64,000 nt of DNA from PALSA-505 sp036267135 (lineage in GTDB: Bacteria; Actinomycetota; Actinomycetes; Streptosporangiales; Streptosporangiaceae). This document shows positions 24,568 to 32,958 of the stretch, in pieces (the stretch's first letter is position 1; every line of letters starts with the position of its first letter). Location of the stretch: NCBI GenBank assembly GCA_036267135.1, contig DATAWQ010000063.1, positions 1 to 64,000 on the forward strand, given 5' to 3'. A program made the translations under genes and the position numbers. Under the pieces are notes generated by a model, which saw only the letters and a list, made by a program, of their open reading frames with translations, was not told where the DNA came from and searched no databases.

Positions 24568-26009
24568 CACCGCACCGCCTCCGTCGCGTCCAGGCTCATC
24601 GTCGCGTTTACGTGCGCTGCCGCGTCCAGGTCCGGCTCCGCCTCACGTGGCCGCAGCGCGTCGAGCAAGGTGGCCGCGGCGGGCAGCCGCTCCAGTTGCG
24701 CGATCATGCCTACCACCTCCTGCGTCGCAGGTCCGAGTACCGATTCTGCCCGGTCGCGGAACCGCTGCGTGATCTCGCTCGAGGTGGGGTACAGCACCTG
24801 CGACATGTCCCCGGTCGCGGTGAATCTGGTGCCGTCACGAAGCTCCACCTCTATCCGCACGACCGGGTCGTCGGTGCCGCACAGTTCGATGGCCGCGGCC
24901 AGCCCGGCCACCTCGTCGTCGTCCCCCGCGGCCTCGAAGTAACGAGCGTCCTGCACCGGCCTGCCCAGCAGCGCCGCGGCCGCGGTGAACCTGGCGGACA
25001 TCTGGCGCTGCAGCATGGTGGTGTAGGGCGGGCTCTGCGCCACCCCGGGGCTGGCGATGCCGTTGTTCGGCGTGGCCGGCCGGAACAGGGTGACCCGCCG
25101 GATCGCGGCGGGCGACAGCGGTACCGGGAGGCGGGCCTGGATGAGCGTCAGCGTTTCCTGGTTCTGCAGGCACGCGGCGAACATCTTGGTGCCCAGGCGG
25201 GCGACGGCGGGCCGGGTCTGGACCGGCCGGGCGCGGCCGCCCTCGCCGCCGTAGGTCTGGAAAAAACCGTACGGACCGTCCAGCGAGTCCGGGGCGGCCA
25301 CGCAGCCGCTGGCCGCCAGCCCCGCCGCCAGCAGGCCGTTGCGCGCCGCGAAGCCCGCGTGCAGATACGGTTCGGTGCTTCCGGATACGAACCCTTGCCC
25401 GTAACCGGCCGCGGTGTTGGCGGCGATGCTGATGGCCGCGGCGAACTGCCCGGCGTCACAGCCGTACAGCGCCGCCGCGGCGGCGGCCGCGCCGATCGGG
25501 CCGAGCACGCCCAGCGGGCGGAACCGCCGGGCCACGATCGAAATCGGCGCCACCGCGCCCAGCACGCCGACCGCTTCGTAGCCGACGACGATGGCCGCGA
25601 GCAGGTCTGCGCCCGAGGCCCCGGCCTGCTCGGCCGCGGCGAGCGCGGCCGCGGGAACGTAGGTGCCCGGGTGGCTGCCCTCGCTCAGGCCGCCCGGCCC
25701 ACAGTCCTCCAGCAGGCTGCTGTGGGCCGCCACCGCGTTCGCGAACGCCGCCGCGGCCGGCGACAGCCGGCCCGGGCGCCCGATGACGGTGCAGGGTCCA
25801 GCGTCGGCCCGGACGGCCTGCCAGGCGGCGGCCGGGGCGGGCAGGCCCGAGCTGGCCAGGGTGATGCCGATGACGTGCAACAGCCGGTCCTTGGCCGCCC
25901 CGGCGGTGGCGGCGGGCAACGGCGCCCGCGCCAGTTCGTGCAGGTCGCGGCCGAGCTGTTCGCTCAGTCCTTCGGCCTCGCCTGGGCTGGGTACCCGGCC
26001 GGCCGTCAC
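24567..26009 (-). CDS. MmgE/PrpD family protein
   Basis: 480 aa. Family marks: PAAAAFANAVAAHSSLLEDC, SEGSHPGTYVPAAALAAAE, GYEAVGVLGAVAP, LGPIGAAAAAAALYGCDAGQ, GTKMFAACLQNQETLTLIQA. Members include 2-methylcitrate and aconitate-type dehydratases and decarboxylases. Here it likely adds or removes water or CO2 from a di/tricarboxylic intermediate, an inference from the family only. Start GTG at 26009, in a GTGA overlap with the reductase gene stop; an upstream extension to 26393 is antisense-like and rejected. Confidence 0.85.
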   Translation of the reverse strand: MTAGRVPSPGEAEGLSEQLGRDLHELARAPLPAATAGAAKDRLLHVIGITLASSGLPAPAAAWQAVRADAGPCTVIGRPGRLSPAAAAFANAVAAHSSLLEDCGPGGLSEGSHPGTYVPAAALAAAEQAGASGADLLAAIVVGYEAVGVLGAVAPISIVARRFRPLGVLGPIGAAAAAAALYGCDAGQFAAAISIAANTAAGYGQGFVSGSTEPYLHAGFAARNGLLAAGLAASGCVAAPDSLDGPYGFFQTYGGEGGRARPVQTRPAVARLGTKMFAACLQNQETLTLIQARLPVPLSPAAIRRVTLFRPATPNNGIASPGVAQSPPYTTMLQRQMSARFTAAAALLGRPVQDARYFEAAGDDDEVAGLAAAIELCGTDDPVVRIEVELRDGTRFTATGDMSQVLYPTSSEITQRFRDRAESVLGPATQEVVGMIAQLERLPAAATLLDALRPREAEPDLDAAAHVNATMSLDATEAVR

Positions 26010-27253
26010 GGGGTGCTCACCGGGGCCCGCTCGGCGAGTGCGGCCAGGCTGGCGCCCTGCTCGATGTGCTTGCGGTAGCCGAGCACTCCGCTCTTTTGGC
26101 CGGAAACACGCCCTACGGCAGTCCCGGCGTCGTAGCCGGCCACGCCGATCACCCGGCCCGCCCGGCCGTAGCCGACGACCATGGTCTGGCCGCAGTGCCG
26201 CAACAGCAGCGTCTCGTCGTGGCCGACGCAAACGCCGACGCTTTGCAGCCGGATGCCGTATTGCTCCGACCAGAAGTACGGGACCGAGCTGAAGCCGGCC
26301 GGGGCGGCCTGGCCCAGCAGCGCGCGGGCCGCGAACGTGCCCTGCTCGATGGCGTTGGCCCAGTGCTCGACGCGCATCCGCGCACCGAAGCACGGGTTGA
26401 GCCAGCTGGCGACGTCACCGGCCGCGACCACCTGATCGGCGCCGGCGGCCACGCAGTTGCGGTCGCACCTGACTCCGTCGCCCAGGTCCAGACCCGACCC
26501 CTGCAGCCAGCCGACGGCCGGCTGCGACCCGACGCACGCGAGCACCAGGCCGGCCTCGATCTCGGCGCCGTCCGACAGGACGATGGACTCCACCCGTTCC
26601 TGCCCGTGCCATCCGGTCACCGTGACGCCGCACCGCATCTGGACTCCGTGGTCGCGATGGACCCGGGCGAGGTGCTCGCCGAGGCCGGCGCCGAGTACGT
26701 GCCCCAGTGGCACCGGCGCGGCCTCGACGACGGTGACGTTCACGCCCATCGACCGGGCCGCCGACGCGACCTCGAGCCCGATGAACCCGCCGCCGACGAT
26801 CACGGCGTGACCGGCCGTGGCCAGCGCCGCGCGCAGCGCCATGCCGTCGGCCACGCTGCGCAGCGAGTGCACACCGTCCAGCCCGGCGGGCGGCCGCCAG
26901 GGCCTGGCCGCGCTTCCGGTCGCGATGACGAGCCCGTCGTAGCCGAACCGCACCGGCGTCCCGCCGGCGTCGCCGTGCAGCAGCTTGCCCGCCACGTCCA
27001 GCGCCCGCAGTGTGACCCCGCCGTGGACGGTGACCTCCAGTTCGGCGGGGACGCCGATGGCGATGTCGGCCGGCTCGTTGTGCCCCGTGAGGATGGCCTT
27101 GGAAACGGCCGGCCTGCGGTAGGGCGCGTGCTGGTCGGCGTCGATCATCTCGATCGAGCCGTCGAAGCCGGCCCGGCGCAGCTCCCTGGCGGAGCTCAGC
27201 CCGGCGATGGACCCGCCGGCGATCACGACGGTGCGCATGGCCGCGGTTGTCAT
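26006..27253 (-). CDS. FAD-dependent ferredoxin reductase-like oxidoreductase
   Basis: 415 aa of the rubredoxin/ferredoxin reductase class: TVVIAGGSIAGLSSARELR (FAD), PYRRPAVSKAIL, GLVIATGSAARPWRPP, VIVGGGFIGLEVASAA (NADH), VAAGDVASWLN (second FAD motif), VEHWANAIEQG. It would pass electrons from NAD(P)H to the ferredoxin at 29550 and on to the P450s; it is the only such reductase in the regulon. Starts in an ATGA overlap with the SDR upstream and ends in a GTGA overlap with MmgE/PrpD. Confidence 0.88.
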   Translation of the reverse strand: MTTAAMRTVVIAGGSIAGLSSARELRRAGFDGSIEMIDADQHAPYRRPAVSKAILTGHNEPADIAIGVPAELEVTVHGGVTLRALDVAGKLLHGDAGGTPVRFGYDGLVIATGSAARPWRPPAGLDGVHSLRSVADGMALRAALATAGHAVIVGGGFIGLEVASAARSMGVNVTVVEAAPVPLGHVLGAGLGEHLARVHRDHGVQMRCGVTVTGWHGQERVESIVLSDGAEIEAGLVLACVGSQPAVGWLQGSGLDLGDGVRCDRNCVAAGADQVVAAGDVASWLNPCFGARMRVEHWANAIEQGTFAARALLGQAAPAGFSSVPYFWSEQYGIRLQSVGVCVGHDETLLLRHCGQTMVVGYGRAGRVIGVAGYDAGTAVGRVSGQKSGVLGYRKHIEQGASLAALAERAPVSTP

Positions 27254-28125
27254 CAGGATTCTTCGGCCCGGGTCAGGATCGGGTGCATGACGATTGGGAA
27301 CACCTGCGTGGTGCCCGCGTCGACGGGCAGCGTGGCCGCGGTCACCCAGCGGGACTCGTCGCTGGCCAGGAACAGCGCCGCGTAGGCGAGATCCCAGCCG
27401 TTGCCTTCGTAGCCGAGCAGGCCTGCCTCGGCCCGCAGCTTGCGCTGGTTCGACGCGCCTTCCCAGCCCTGGAAGCCCAGGCCCATGGGCAGCGCGTTGT
27501 GGCCGGGCGCGACGTTGTTCACGCGGACGCCGAACCGGCCGTATTCGAAGGCCATCGCCTTGGTCATGGTGTTCAGGCCGCCTTTGGACGCCGAGTAGGC
27601 GATCCCGCCGCCGCCGCGCAGGGCCGCGATCGAGGTGATGTTGATCACCGAGCCCTTCCCCTGCCGCTTCATGGCGGGCAGCACGGCGTCGGTCATGAGC
27701 TTGGCCGCCTTGAGGTTCAGCGACAGGATCGTGTCCCAGAGTTCCTCGGTGTTGGCCTGCTCGCCGGGCGCGATGGCCGCATTATTGACCAGGACGTCGA
27801 CCGAGCCGAACGTGTCGAGGGCGACGTCCGCCGCGGCGCGGCAGTTGGCGGCCACCGTGATGTCGGTGATGTGCACCACGGCCTTGCCGCCGGTCCGGCC
27901 GATCGCCTCGCTGGTGTGCTCGGCGCGGCCGGCGTCCCGGTCCACGATGACCACGTTCGCGCCCTTGGCCGCGAACATCACGGCGATGGCCGACCCCGAG
28001 CCGGTCAGCGCCCCGTGCGAGCCCGCGCCGGTCACGACGGCGGTCAGCCCGTCGAGGCGGCCGTCCGGCCGGATGGACGGCACGTCCAGCGACGGGTTGC
28101 CCGGGGCCTGCCCCTCGCCGCTCAT
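27253..28125 (-). CDS. SDR oxidoreductase
   Basis: 290 aa. The cofactor loop is longer than normal: VVTGAGSHGALTGSGSAIA. Then VDVLVNNAAIAPGEQ, VINITSIAALRG, YSASKGGLNTMTKA, VNNVAPGHNALPMG, and WVTAATLPVDAGTT at the C-terminus. The Gly-rich loop insertion and a short N-terminal lead set it apart from FabG-like members. Fully coupled: the start overlaps the CaiB stop (ATGA) and the stop overlaps the reductase start (ATGA). Confidence 0.87.
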   Translation of the reverse strand: MSGEGQAPGNPSLDVPSIRPDGRLDGLTAVVTGAGSHGALTGSGSAIAVMFAAKGANVVIVDRDAGRAEHTSEAIGRTGGKAVVHITDITVAANCRAAADVALDTFGSVDVLVNNAAIAPGEQANTEELWDTILSLNLKAAKLMTDAVLPAMKRQGKGSVINITSIAALRGGGGIAYSASKGGLNTMTKAMAFEYGRFGVRVNNVAPGHNALPMGLGFQGWEGASNQRKLRAEAGLLGYEGNGWDLAYAALFLASDESRWVTAATLPVDAGTTQVFPIVMHPILTRAEES

Positions 28126-29324
28126 ACCGTGCCCGCCGCGCGCAGGTCGTCGATTTCGGCTTCGGTCAGGCCCAGGTAGCCGGTCAGCACGTGCTCGGTG
28201 TCCTCGCCCAGGGCAGGCGCGGTCCGCCAGACCGAGCCCGCGTAGTTGGCCAGCTGGGGGATGACGCCCTGCATGCGGACGCTGCCGAGATCGGGGTCCT
28301 CGACCTGGATCACGTTGCCGCGCTCGGCGAACGTCTGGTCGCTGAGTATGTCCTCCACCGTGTAGATCGGCGAGGCCACCACTTCCAGGGAGTCCATGGC
28401 CTTCATGCAGTCGGCCAGGGAGCGCTGCGCGATCCAGTCGCCGACGAGCTTGTCGAGGCGGTCGCGGCGCTCGACCTGCATCGCGGGGGTGGCGTACTCC
28501 TCCACCGGCTCGCCGACGAGAACCGCGACGTTCTGCACCGAGCGGGGCGTGCCCGAGGTCACGGTCAGCCAGCGACCGTCGGCGGTCTTGAAGGTGTTGA
28601 TCACCGCGGCCGGCGCGGCCGCCAGCTGGTTCCCGACCCGCTCGGGCACCTTGTGCAGCTGATCGTAGAAGATCACCTGCCACTCGATCAGGCGATACAG
28701 GCCCTCGTACAGCGCGAGGTCGATCCACTCCCCCTGAAAGTCCGGGTCGTGCGCCTTGCGGTAGAGGGCGGCCTGGATCGCGTAGGCGCCCATCAGCCCG
28801 GTCACCGAGTCGCCGTGTGAGAAGCCGGTGTGCACGGGCGGGCCGTCGGGGAAGCCGGTCAGGTTGACCACGCCGCTCATCGCCTCGCCGACCTTGCCGA
28901 AGCCCGGCTGGTTGCGCTTAGAGCTGTTCGCGCCGAAGCCGGAAACTTGCAGCATCACCAGCTTGGGGTTGACCGCGTGCAGCGAGGGCCAGTCCAGGCC
29001 CCACTTCTCAATGGTCTCGGCCCGGAAATTGCTGATGACCACATCGGCCCAGGCCACCAGCTTGCGGGCGAGGTCGCGGCCCTCGTCGGTGCGCAAGTTG
29101 ACGGTGACCGATCGCTTGTTCCGCGCGGCCACTTTCCACCACAGGTGCGCGCCGTCCTTGGCCGGGCCCGCGTAACGCTGCGGGTCACCCCGGCCGGGGT
29201 CTTCCACGTGCACGACGTCGGCCCCCAGGTCGGCCAGCAGGGTGCCAGCCAGCGGGCCCGCGATCACGTGCGCCAGTTCGACAACTTTCAGTCCAGCTAG
29301 AGCGCCGCTGCCCGCCTCTGTCAC
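28122..29324 (-). CDS. CaiB/BaiF family (class III) CoA-transferase
   Basis: 400 aa. LKVVELAHVIAGPLAGTLLA, LGADVVHVEDPGRGDPQR, NKRSVTVNLRTDEGRDLA, VISNFRAETIEKWGLDW, MLQVSGFGANSS, THE catalytic Asp in FSHGDSVTGLMG. It moves CoA between acids via a mixed anhydride. GTG at 29324 has GGGAGAGA before it and removes an odd Arg-rich lead from an ATG at 29363. First gene of a five-gene operon (CaiB, SDR, reductase, MmgE/PrpD, SDR) whose genes all overlap by a few bases. Box C lies just upstream. Confidence 0.9.
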   Translation of the reverse strand: MTEAGSGALAGLKVVELAHVIAGPLAGTLLADLGADVVHVEDPGRGDPQRYAGPAKDGAHLWWKVAARNKRSVTVNLRTDEGRDLARKLVAWADVVISNFRAETIEKWGLDWPSLHAVNPKLVMLQVSGFGANSSKRNQPGFGKVGEAMSGVVNLTGFPDGPPVHTGFSHGDSVTGLMGAYAIQAALYRKAHDPDFQGEWIDLALYEGLYRLIEWQVIFYDQLHKVPERVGNQLAAAPAAVINTFKTADGRWLTVTSGTPRSVQNVAVLVGEPVEEYATPAMQVERRDRLDKLVGDWIAQRSLADCMKAMDSLEVVASPIYTVEDILSDQTFAERGNVIQVEDPDLGSVRMQGVIPQLANYAGSVWRTAPALGEDTEHVLTGYLGLTEAEIDDLRAAGTV

Positions 29325-29352
29325 GTCTCTCTCCCGTCGTAGTCTTCTAACG

Positions 29353-29380
29353 ATATTAATCATACATATGAATTAGTCAA
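29353..29380. promoter_or_regulatory. Regulon box C and promoter of the CaiB operon
   Basis: Box AATCATACATATGAATT at 29358-29374. On the minus strand TTGACT (29380-29375), 16 bases, TAATAT (29358-29353) forms a good -35/-10, with the box filling the spacer, as expected for a repressor site. Confidence 0.6.
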
Positions 29381-29549
29381 GATAGTACGGCCGCAACGTC
29401 GTCCGTTTCTGGGGGGGTGAGAATGGGGGGAGCTGGAGGAGCGAGGGGGTGGGAGCGCGGGAGGAGCGGTGGGGTTGGGGGCGGTGCACCCGTCAGCTGA
29501 CCGGCGGGGCTGAGGTGGCCACCGTTCAGTCAGCTTTTAAGGCCAGCGA
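29381..29549. other. 169-bp G-rich gap downstream of the ferredoxin gene
   Basis: No gene seen. It holds runs of G (gggggggtgagaatgggggg) and, at 29514-29529, the third copy of the palindromic repeat. It separates the end of the seven-gene amidohydrolase/P450 operon from the CaiB promoter. Confidence 0.6.
29514..29529. repeat. Dispersed palindromic repeat, copy 3
   Basis: GGTGGCCACCGTTCAG, flanked so that CTGAGGTGGCCACC can pair back on itself (CTGA with TCAG). Lies 20 bases past the ferredoxin stop codon. Confidence 0.75.
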
Positions 29550-29762
29550 TCAACCGGCAGCCGGGCTGGAGACGCCGAGCAGGATAGCGGCGACCGGGCA
29601 GATGTCGGCGGCCTCGGCGACGGCCGGTTCGTCTGCGGTGGCGACGTCGCTCTCGAGCACCTCGACGACGCCGTCCAGGTCGCTCTGGTCGAAGTAGCGC
29701 GGGGCGACGTCGACGCAGTTACCCGAGCCGATGCAGCGCTCCGGCATGACCTCGATGCGCAT
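29550..29762 (-). CDS. 3Fe-4S ferredoxin, P450 partner type
   Basis: 70 aa. CIGSGNC gives the first two cluster cysteines and DICPVAAI the last, the pattern of single-cluster [3Fe-4S] ferredoxins that serve actinobacterial P450s. Acidic overall. It follows the P450 gene by 27 bases, so the two are a working pair; electrons probably come from the reductase encoded at 26006. Last gene of its operon. Confidence 0.92.
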   Translation of the reverse strand: MRIEVMPERCIGSGNCVDVAPRYFDQSDLDGVVEVLESDVATADEPAVAEAADICPVAAILLGVSSPAAG

Positions 29763-29789
29763 GGGTCCGTCCTCTCGTGATGGCCGCGG

Positions 29790-30989
29790 CTACCAGGTGA
29801 CCGGCAGCTCGGCGATGCCGTAGATGATCGAGTTGCGGAAGAGCAGTTCGTCGGCATCGACGGCCAGCCGCAGGCCGGGGAACCTGACGAAGATCTTGCT
29901 GAACACCACCTGCAGTTCGAGCCGGGCGAGCGGCTGGCCGAGGCACTGGTGCAGGCCGAACCCGAACGCCACGTGACGGCGGGCGTCCCTGGTGATGTCG
30001 AGCGTGTCGGGCTCGGCGAACACCTCGGGGTCGCGGTTGGCGGCCGCGATGGGAGCGATGACGCCCTCGCCGGCGTGGATGCACTGGCTGCCGAGGTCGA
30101 TGTCGCCCTGGGCGAGCCGGAACGCGACCTGGTGGGCCACGGACAGGTACCGCAGCAATTCCTCGACCGCGCTGTTCGACAGCCCTGGGTCGGCCTTCAG
30201 GCGGGCGAGCTGATCGGGGTGCTGGAGCAGCGTGAGCGTGCCCAGCGCGATCATGTTCGCGGTGGTGTCGAAGCCGCCCACCAGCAGGAGCTGGAGCATG
30301 TGCAGCAACTCGGCCGCGGTCAGCTTCCCGGTGTTCACGTGGCCGGTGATCATACGGCTGATGAGGTCGTCGCCCGGCCGCGCGGTGCGCTCCCGCACCA
30401 CCGCGGAGAAGTAGTCGAGTATGTCCCGGTTGGCCGCCTGGGCCACCTCCGGCGGGTTGTCCAGGCTCATCCAGGTCCGCACCCGGTCCTGAAAGAAGTC
30501 GCTGCGCTCGGTGGGCAGGTCGAGTATCCGGCAGATGACGCTGGAGGGCACCGGCTGGGCCAGCATCTCGATCAGGTCGACCGGCCCGCCCTGCTTGGCC
30601 ATCCCGTCGAGCAGGTCGTCGACCAGGTCACTCATGTAGTCGCGCAGTTCGGCCACGTGGTGGACGGTGAAGTCGGGGGCCAGCATGCGCCGGTGCTCAT
30701 CGTGGACGGGCGGGTCCATCCGGGCGAAATTCTTCTGCCCGCCGCGGGCCGCCGCCACCGTGGCGCTGGGCTCGGGGAATCCTTCCAGCGTGAGGTCGGA
30801 CGAGATGCCGGGGGCGGTCAGCACGGTCCGGATGTCGCGGTACCGGGTCAGCAGCCAGGCCTGGTCGCCGTTCCAGGTGGAGACCTTGCTGATCGGGCAC
30901 GTGCCCCGGCGCTCGGCGAAGATGGGCGGTGGGTCGAGCGGGTTGTCCCGCTCGAACGGCCACGCCGGGCTGGTATCGCTGCTGGTCAA
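29790..30989 (-). CDS. Cytochrome P450
   Basis: 399 aa soluble bacterial P450. I-helix LLLVGGFDTTANMIAL (acid/alcohol pair DT), ExxR in EELLRYLSV, heme loop FGFGLHQCLGQPLARLE with the Cys ligand. HDEHRRMLAPDFT is the C-helix WxxxR-region equivalent. The TTG start at 30989 has AAGGCGG upstream. Sixth gene of the operon from 35095, followed by its ferredoxin. A role in hydroxylating or demethylating the pathway substrate is an inference from context. Confidence 0.92.
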   Translation of the reverse strand: MTSSDTSPAWPFERDNPLDPPPIFAERRGTCPISKVSTWNGDQAWLLTRYRDIRTVLTAPGISSDLTLEGFPEPSATVAAARGGQKNFARMDPPVHDEHRRMLAPDFTVHHVAELRDYMSDLVDDLLDGMAKQGGPVDLIEMLAQPVPSSVICRILDLPTERSDFFQDRVRTWMSLDNPPEVAQAANRDILDYFSAVVRERTARPGDDLISRMITGHVNTGKLTAAELLHMLQLLLVGGFDTTANMIALGTLTLLQHPDQLARLKADPGLSNSAVEELLRYLSVAHQVAFRLAQGDIDLGSQCIHAGEGVIAPIAAANRDPEVFAEPDTLDITRDARRHVAFGFGLHQCLGQPLARLELQVVFSKIFVRFPGLRLAVDADELLFRNSIIYGIAELPVTW

Positions 30990-31035
30990 CGTGTGGACCG
31001 CCTTTCGGTGAGGAAGGACAGAGGCACCGCGGCGG

Positions 31036-31620
31036 TCATGACCCGACCGTCCAGGGTGTGGCGGGGTCGGGGAAGCAGCCCGCGGCCTCGGGCGCGGTCC
31101 GCCGGTACATCATGAACGACCGCAGGAACTCGATCACGACGGTGCCGTGCTGATTGATGCCGCGCGACCGGACGCTGACCACGCCGAGGTTCGGGCGGGA
31201 CCGGGACGGCCTGGTGGTCAGCACCTCGGTCTCGGCCCAGATGGTGTCGCCCGCGAAGACCGGGGCGGGCAGCTTGATGTCGGTCCAGCTCAGGTTGGCC
31301 ATCGCGTTCTCGCTGGTGTCGGCCACGGTCAAGCCGACCACGATCGACAGCGTCAGGCAGGAGTTGACCAGCGGCCGGCCGAACGTGGTCTGGCTGGCGA
31401 ACTCGCTGTTGAAGTGCACCTGGTTCGTGTTGCAGGTGAGCAGCGTGAACCAGGTGTTGTCGGCCGGTTCGATCGTGCGCCCCAGCCTGCTCCGGTAGAC
31501 GTCGCCGGCCTCGATGTCCTCGAAATACCGGCCCCGCCACACCTTGGGCGCGATGCCCGCGCCGGTGCCCGCGCCGGTGCCCGCGCCGGTGCCCGGGTTG
31601 ACATTCGTCACATCCTTCAC
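31036..31620 (-). CDS. MaoC-like (de)hydratase
   Basis: 194 aa hot-dog fold. FEDIEAGDVYRSRLGRTI, then NTWFTLLTCNTNQVHFNSEF (the active-site Asn/His equivalent of the R-hydratase Asp/His pair), TTFGRPLVNSCLTLSIVVGL, PVFAGDTIWAETEVL. It resembles itaconyl/mesaconyl-CoA hydratases that partner CitE-like lyases, and the gene directly upstream is such a lyase. GTG at 31620 has GAGG before it. The N-terminal TGAGTGAGTGAG comes from a 12-bp DNA repeat. Confidence 0.85.
   Translation of the reverse strand: MKDVTNVNPGTGAGTGAGTGAGIAPKVWRGRYFEDIEAGDVYRSRLGRTIEPADNTWFTLLTCNTNQVHFNSEFASQTTFGRPLVNSCLTLSIVVGLTVADTSENAMANLSWTDIKLPAPVFAGDTIWAETEVLTTRPSRSRPNLGVVSVRSRGINQHGTVVIEFLRSFMMYRRTAPEAAGCFPDPATPWTVGS
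31559..31594. repeat. Three tandem 12-bp units in the maoC 5' end
   Basis: gcgccggtgccc repeated three times exactly, giving repeated TGAG in the disordered N-terminus; in frame. Confidence 0.9.
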
Positions 31621-31639
31621 GTGAACCTCATCCCCCACT

Positions 31640-32500
31640 TCAGCAGCCCTCCACCATGGACCCGGCCGAAGCCAGCAGGGCCCGGGCCCGGGCGGCCACG
31701 GGCTGGTCGACCATGCGCCCGCCGGCCACGGCGACGCCGTGCCCCTGTCCACGTGCGGCCTCGAAGGCGGCCACGATCTCGCGGGCCGCGTCCAGTTCCT
31801 CGCGGCTGGGCGAGAAGACTTCGTTCACCGGGCCCACCTGGTCCGGGTGCACGCAGGCCTTGCCGCCGAACCCCAGCGACCGCGCCGCGGTGGCCTCGGC
31901 GATCAGGCCCTCGGCGTCGCGATAGTCGATCCTGACCACGTCGAAGGGCGGTCTGATCCCGGCGGCCGCCGAGTCGAGGACCAGGCTCGACCGAGCGTGC
32001 AGCAGTTCCAGGCCGTCTGGGCGGGGGATCCAGTTCAGCTCGGCGCCCAGGTCCGCGCCGCCGAGCATGAGCGCGGCCACGTGGCCGCGGCTCGCCACCT
32101 GGTAGGCCTCCCGCAGGCCGCGGGCCGTCTCGATCAGCGCGATGACCGGCAGGGCTTTGTCCGGCGGGGTCATGGTCGCGATCGCGTCCAGCGCTTGGGC
32201 CGAAGCCTTGGGCAGCATCAAGCCGGCCACCGGCAGGTCCGTGATGGCGGTCAGGTCGGCGGCGCCCCACGGGGTGTCCGGCGCGTTGATCCGCACCCAG
32301 GCCGCCACGTGTGCGCGGGGCGGACCGTCGGCCAGGTAGCCGGCGAGCCAGTGCCTGGCCTCGTCTTTGCGGCCGGGTGGGATCGCGTCCTCCAGGTCGA
32401 GGACCACCAGATCCGCCGCGCCCGCGAGCGCCTTATCCGCCTTGCGCGCGTCGCCCGCCGGGGTGAACAGGAGCGACCGGGCACCGGCCAGAGCGCTCAC
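31640..32500 (-). CDS. CitE/HpcH family CoA-ester lyase
   Basis: 286 aa. SLLFTPAGDARKADKAL (CoA binding), LVVLDLEDAIPPGRKDEAR (metal Glu/Asp), VRINAPDTPWG, MLPKAS, VIALIETARGL, MLGGADLGAEL, FGGKACVHPDQVGPVNEVF. Strongly like beta-subunit-like CitE proteins such as citramalyl-CoA or malyl-CoA lyases. Paired with MaoC it could cleave a branched hydroxyacyl-CoA to acetyl-CoA plus a keto acid. GTG start in a GTGA overlap with the Rieske gene. Confidence 0.9.
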   Translation of the reverse strand: MSALAGARSLLFTPAGDARKADKALAGAADLVVLDLEDAIPPGRKDEARHWLAGYLADGPPRAHVAAWVRINAPDTPWGAADLTAITDLPVAGLMLPKASAQALDAIATMTPPDKALPVIALIETARGLREAYQVASRGHVAALMLGGADLGAELNWIPRPDGLELLHARSSLVLDSAAAGIRPPFDVVRIDYRDAEGLIAEATAARSLGFGGKACVHPDQVGPVNEVFSPSREELDAAREIVAAFEAARGQGHGVAVAGGRMVDQPVAARARALLASAGSMVEGC

Positions 32501-32958
32501 CGCGGGCCCGGCCGAGCCGACTGGGGCGACTGAGCTGACTGAGCTGACTGGGCCGGGCGGCGCGGCGCGAAGTACACGCGGCCGTCCCTGGCCTCGACCG
32601 TGAAGACCTGGACCCGGCCCCGTATCGCGCCGCCCACACTCTGGCCGGTGGTGAGCTCGAACTCATAGCCGTGCCAGGGGCAGCGGACGATCTCGCCGTC
32701 CTGCTCGTAGACGTACTCGTTGGGGGCTGACGGCGCCATCGTGCCGGTCACCAGGCCGCGGCAGATGGGGCCGCCCTGGTGCGGGCAGCGGTTGCCGATC
32801 GCGCGCAGGCCGCTTCGGGTGCGGATGATCCCGATCGGGCGGCCGTCGAAGTCGATCGTCACGAGCTGGCCCAGCGGAAAGTCATCGACGGCACCGATGT
32901 CGGTGAGGTCCTGCGGCCCCGGGCTAGCGGGTTCAGTGTCGGCGGGCAGCGCGGTCAT
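32497..32958 (-). CDS. Rieske [2Fe-2S] ferredoxin-like protein
   Basis: 153 aa. Cluster motifs NRCPHQGGPICRG (CxH) and RCPWHGYEFEL (CxxH) are intact. No oxygenase catalytic domain follows, so it is an electron carrier or a subunit rather than a complete dioxygenase. VVTIDFDGRPIGIIRT-type strands precede the first motif. The tail SAQSAQSPQSA is built from a 9-bp DNA repeat. ATG at 32958 overlaps the amidohydrolase stop (ATGA). Confidence 0.9.
   Translation of the reverse strand: MTALPADTEPASPGPQDLTDIGAVDDFPLGQLVTIDFDGRPIGIIRTRSGLRAIGNRCPHQGGPICRGLVTGTMAPSAPNEYVYEQDGEIVRCPWHGYEFELTTGQSVGGAIRGRVQVFTVEARDGRVYFAPRRPAQSAQSAQSPQSARPGPR

Noticed and set aside
26010..26393. N-terminal extension of the MmgE/PrpD protein
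   Set aside because: Lies within the reductase gene in another frame and lacks family similarity; the GTGA overlap start fits.
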